Below are positions 7,054 through 8,453 of a stretch of DNA of 8,453 bases, piece by piece (position 1 is the stretch's first letter; each line of letters begins with the position of its first letter). Position numbers and translations under genes: made by a program. Source of the stretch: Cyanobacteriota bacterium (GTDB lineage: Bacteria > Cyanobacteriota > Cyanobacteriia > PCC-6307 > Cyanobiaceae); NCBI GenBank assembly GCA_026389255.1, contig JAPLIF010000200.1, forward strand, positions 1 through 8,453. The letters run 5' to 3'. Below the pieces are notes generated by a model. The model was not told where the DNA came from. It worked only from the letters and a program-made list of their open reading frames with translations, and did not search any database.

Positions 7054-7280
7054 GGGGCGAACTCCTGGTCCCGCTGGCGCTCGCGCTCCTGGTCGGCCTC
7101 GTAGGTCTCCAGCTCCACGCCCCATTCACCGCTGAGGAAGCGCTGGGCGATCTGGGCCCGGCGGCGCTGCTGCAGGGCCTCCTCCATCAGGCGGCGGATG
7201 GCGGGGCCCTTCTTGCGTTCGCCGGTGAGGTCCAGGATTTCGGCCATCTCCCTATCCGAAAGCTCAACGGTCACTTTCAT
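7050..7280 (-). CDS. vapB: VapB-type antitoxin
   Basis: A 76-residue protein. The start MKVTVELSDREMAEI fits a short ribbon-helix-helix DNA-binding strand and helix; residues about 20-45 (ERKKGPAIRRLMEEALQQRR) continue the helix, and FLSGEWGVELETYE (48-61) followed by a charged tail would wrap the toxin. Antitoxins of this kind neutralise VapC and repress their own operon. It overlaps vapC by ATGA. It has the best ribosome site of the region (GGGAGG, 8 bases before ATG), suggesting high antitoxin synthesis. It lies 49 bases after the hydrolase chimera; no promoter is obvious in that gap. Confidence 0.85.
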   Translation of the reverse strand: MKVTVELSDREMAEILDLTGERKKGPAIRRLMEEALQQRRRAQIAQRFLSGEWGVELETYEADQERERQRDQEFAP

Positions 7281-7288
7281 GGTTTCGG

Positions 7289-7294
7289 CCTCCC
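7289..7294 (-). promoter_or_regulatory. Strong Shine-Dalgarno of vapB
   Basis: GGGAGG on the minus strand, 8 bases before the vapB ATG at 7280. It is much stronger than what precedes cyAbrB or the AlbA_2 gene, where none is visible. Confidence 0.7.
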
Positions 7295-7329
7295 GAAGTC
7301 GGACTCTGGGGTCAGCATGGCAGCGGCCG

Positions 7330-8001
7330 TCACTGGGGCGGCGGGCCCGCCGCCTGCAGCTGCTGCAGGTTCTTGGTGATCTGGGTGTCGCCGAAGCCCG
7401 GCAAGCCCCAGTCGATGCCGCTTACATACACTGGCGCTGCAGCCTGATTCCCCGTCACGGTGACAAGCGCCAACCGGAAACGGTGGGGCGAATTGCGGCC
7501 AGTGTTCACCTCGTTGATCGTGAGTGTCACCGAATCGGCCCCATCGAAGCTGGTGATCCAGCGCAGCTGCACCTGTGGCGAGAGGGCATAACCCTCCACT
7601 TCTCCCCGTTTCCCGAAGCCATCGCGCTCCCCCTGCAGGATCAGGGTGGGCGTCTGTAAGGCGGCCAGGTGCTCGGTGCGGACCCGGCCGCCCATCGACT
7701 TGCCACCGATGAACAGCAATCGATCAGGGTTGGCTGCTTTCTCCAGCTGGACTTGCGCGCAGAAGGCTTCCTGCAACACCGGCATCCGATCCGGACCCTG
7801 GCGGCGGCCCGTTTCTCGCATCCGGGCCATGTACGGGAACTCAAAGCGCACCACCCGCCAGAGCGACTGCGCCAGTCCGCTGGCGATGGCCGCCATGAAC
7901 GGGCTATCCATCGGTGAGCCAGCCCCATGGGCCAGCAGGACAGTGGCCGGTGCGGCCTCGGGACCGTCGATCAACCGTGGTCCAGAAAGGCTGACCCTCA
8001 C
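7330..8001 (-). pseudogene. Chimera: truncated KANL3/Tex30-type alpha/beta hydrolase joined to a DUF3883-like tail
   Basis: A 223-residue ORF with GTG start at 8001, overlapping the cyAbrB stop (GTGA). Residues 18-106 are the front of a KANL3/Tex30-like alpha/beta hydrolase: LLAHGAGSPMDSPF (22-35), VVRFEFPYMA (50-59), and the nucleophile elbow GGKSMGGR (99-106, Ser102). Then RTEHLAALQTPTLILQGERD (108-127) follows directly, skipping about 30 residues normally present between them (bases about 7684). After SPQVQLRWI (141-149) the expected GDHSF with the catalytic His is missing; instead about 150-215 reads SVTLTINEVNTGRNSP, RFRLALVTVTG, and PVYVSGIDWGLPGFGDTQIT, resembling the C-terminal DUF3883 domain of helicase/restriction-like proteins. 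Hydrolase assignment is firm; the DUF3883 one is moderate. The catalytic triad is incomplete, so hydrolase activity is unlikely, yet the frame is open throughout. Confidence 0.75.
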
Positions 8002-8366
8002 TCCTCCTCAGCGGCGCCCAAGGGGATGAGCTGGATCTGCTTGCGGCCCAGCATGATCTTGAACTCAGCGCCGGGTTTGAGTCCTAGCTGGGCGGTGTAG
8101 GACTTGCCGACGAGCAGGTTGCCGTTGAACTGAATTTTGGTAGCAAAACTCAGACTGCGGCCGGGTCGCCCCTTACCGCCACTGCCGCCGCCGTCACCAA
8201 GGCTGACCCCCTTGGCTTCCAGCAGGGCTTCATAGAAGGCGGTGAAGTTCAGGCGCTCCGTGCCGGCTTTTTTGGTGCTGACATAACCGGCGGAGCGAAC
8301 CAGATCAGATTTCGAGACATCGCCGAGTTCCTTGTCCTTGGCGAGCAGTTCAGCTCCTGTGAGCAT
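7998..8366 (-). CDS. cyAbrB-type transcriptional regulator
   Basis: A 122-residue protein of the cyanobacterial AbrB-like family (relatives Sll0359 and Sll0822 in Synechocystis), DNA-binding regulators of carbon/nitrogen balance and other genes. The N-terminal part, MLTGAELLAKDKELGDVSKS (1-20) with GYVS (27-30) and LNFTAFYEALLEA (39-51), and the C-terminal AbrB-like part, FNGNLLVGKSYTAQLGLKPG (80-99) with LGRKQIQLIP (106-115), match both conserved blocks. The glycine-rich linker (57-66) is longer than I remember for the Synechocystis proteins. It looks complete. No strong Shine-Dalgarno precedes ATG 8366. It heads the tightly packed minus-strand run hydrolase chimera, vapB, vapC, AlbA_2 remnant, and overlaps the first by 4 bases. 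Confidence 0.9.
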   Translation of the reverse strand: MLTGAELLAKDKELGDVSKSDLVRSAGYVSTKKAGTERLNFTAFYEALLEAKGVSLGDGGGSGGKGRPGRSLSFATKIQFNGNLLVGKSYTAQLGLKPGAEFKIMLGRKQIQLIPLGAAEEE

Positions 8367-8385
8367 GGTGTATGGTGGAAGTTTC

Positions 8386-8415
8386 AGAATACTTGGTAAC
8401 GAACCGCCTGGTCTT
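8386..8415 (-). promoter_or_regulatory. Weak promoter candidate for cyAbrB
   Basis: On the minus strand TATTCT (8391-8386) would be a -10 box, 19 bases before the cyAbrB ATG. Upstream, AAGACC (8415-8410) at an 18-base distance is a poor -35 match. It would give a very short leader. Cyanobacterial promoters often lack a good -35 box, so this is only a candidate. Confidence 0.2.
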
Positions 8416-8453
8416 GTTGAGGTCTGTGTGGTGGCGGATTATTGCACGATCGA

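Noticed and set aside
1..8453. CRISPR array, insertion sequence or transposase
   Set aside because: No regularly spaced repeats, no terminal inverted repeat pair and no transposase motif could be found by reading.

Overview
The window looks like a piece of a GC-rich unicellular cyanobacterial chromosome of the Synechococcus/Cyanobium type. The best markers are a cyAbrB-type regulator, a DUF4359 protein and a tRNA-His gene with no encoded CCA; base use is strongly G+C-rich except in one accessory patch. The assignment is an inference from family knowledge, since no database search was possible.

Left part (1-3622): miaB (tRNA 2-methylthio-N6-isopentenyladenosine synthase) runs on the minus strand and is divergent, across 46 bases, from a plus-strand pair resembling dgcA and dgcN. 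In marine Proteobacteria this pair converts D-glutamate by N-acetylation (DgcN) and racemisation (DgcA). Here dgcA has lost an internal block and changed frame, while dgcN appears intact and starts inside the dgcA stop codon (TGATG).

Middle (3623-5601): dgcN converges on a minus-strand tRNA-His(GTG) gene, which ends in a clear rho-independent terminator. Beyond the tRNA is a plus-strand two-gene unit: a small membrane-anchored DUF4359 protein, overlapped by a cytosine-deaminase-like amidohydrolase with all expected metal and catalytic residues.

Right part (5602-8453) is an accessory zone full of debris. It holds, in order, a scrap that resembles the C-terminus of a type I restriction methylase (HsdM), the first ~20 codons of a lost VapC toxin, an AlbA_2 (Schlafen-type) protein with a large internal in-frame deletion, an apparently complete VapB-VapC toxin-antitoxin pair, an alpha/beta hydrolase that has lost an internal segment and its catalytic His and is fused to what looks like a DUF3883 tail from a defence helicase, and an intact cyAbrB regulator. 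The last five minus-strand genes (8366 to 5961) are tightly packed and could be one transcript headed by cyAbrB.

The main observation is a compact graveyard of defence genes. Several ORFs are mosaics produced by deletions, some in frame and still open, around one toxin-antitoxin pair that stays intact. A similar deletion in dgcA suggests small deletions are frequent in this genome, or that the assembly should be checked. I do not see a complete, clearly new system.
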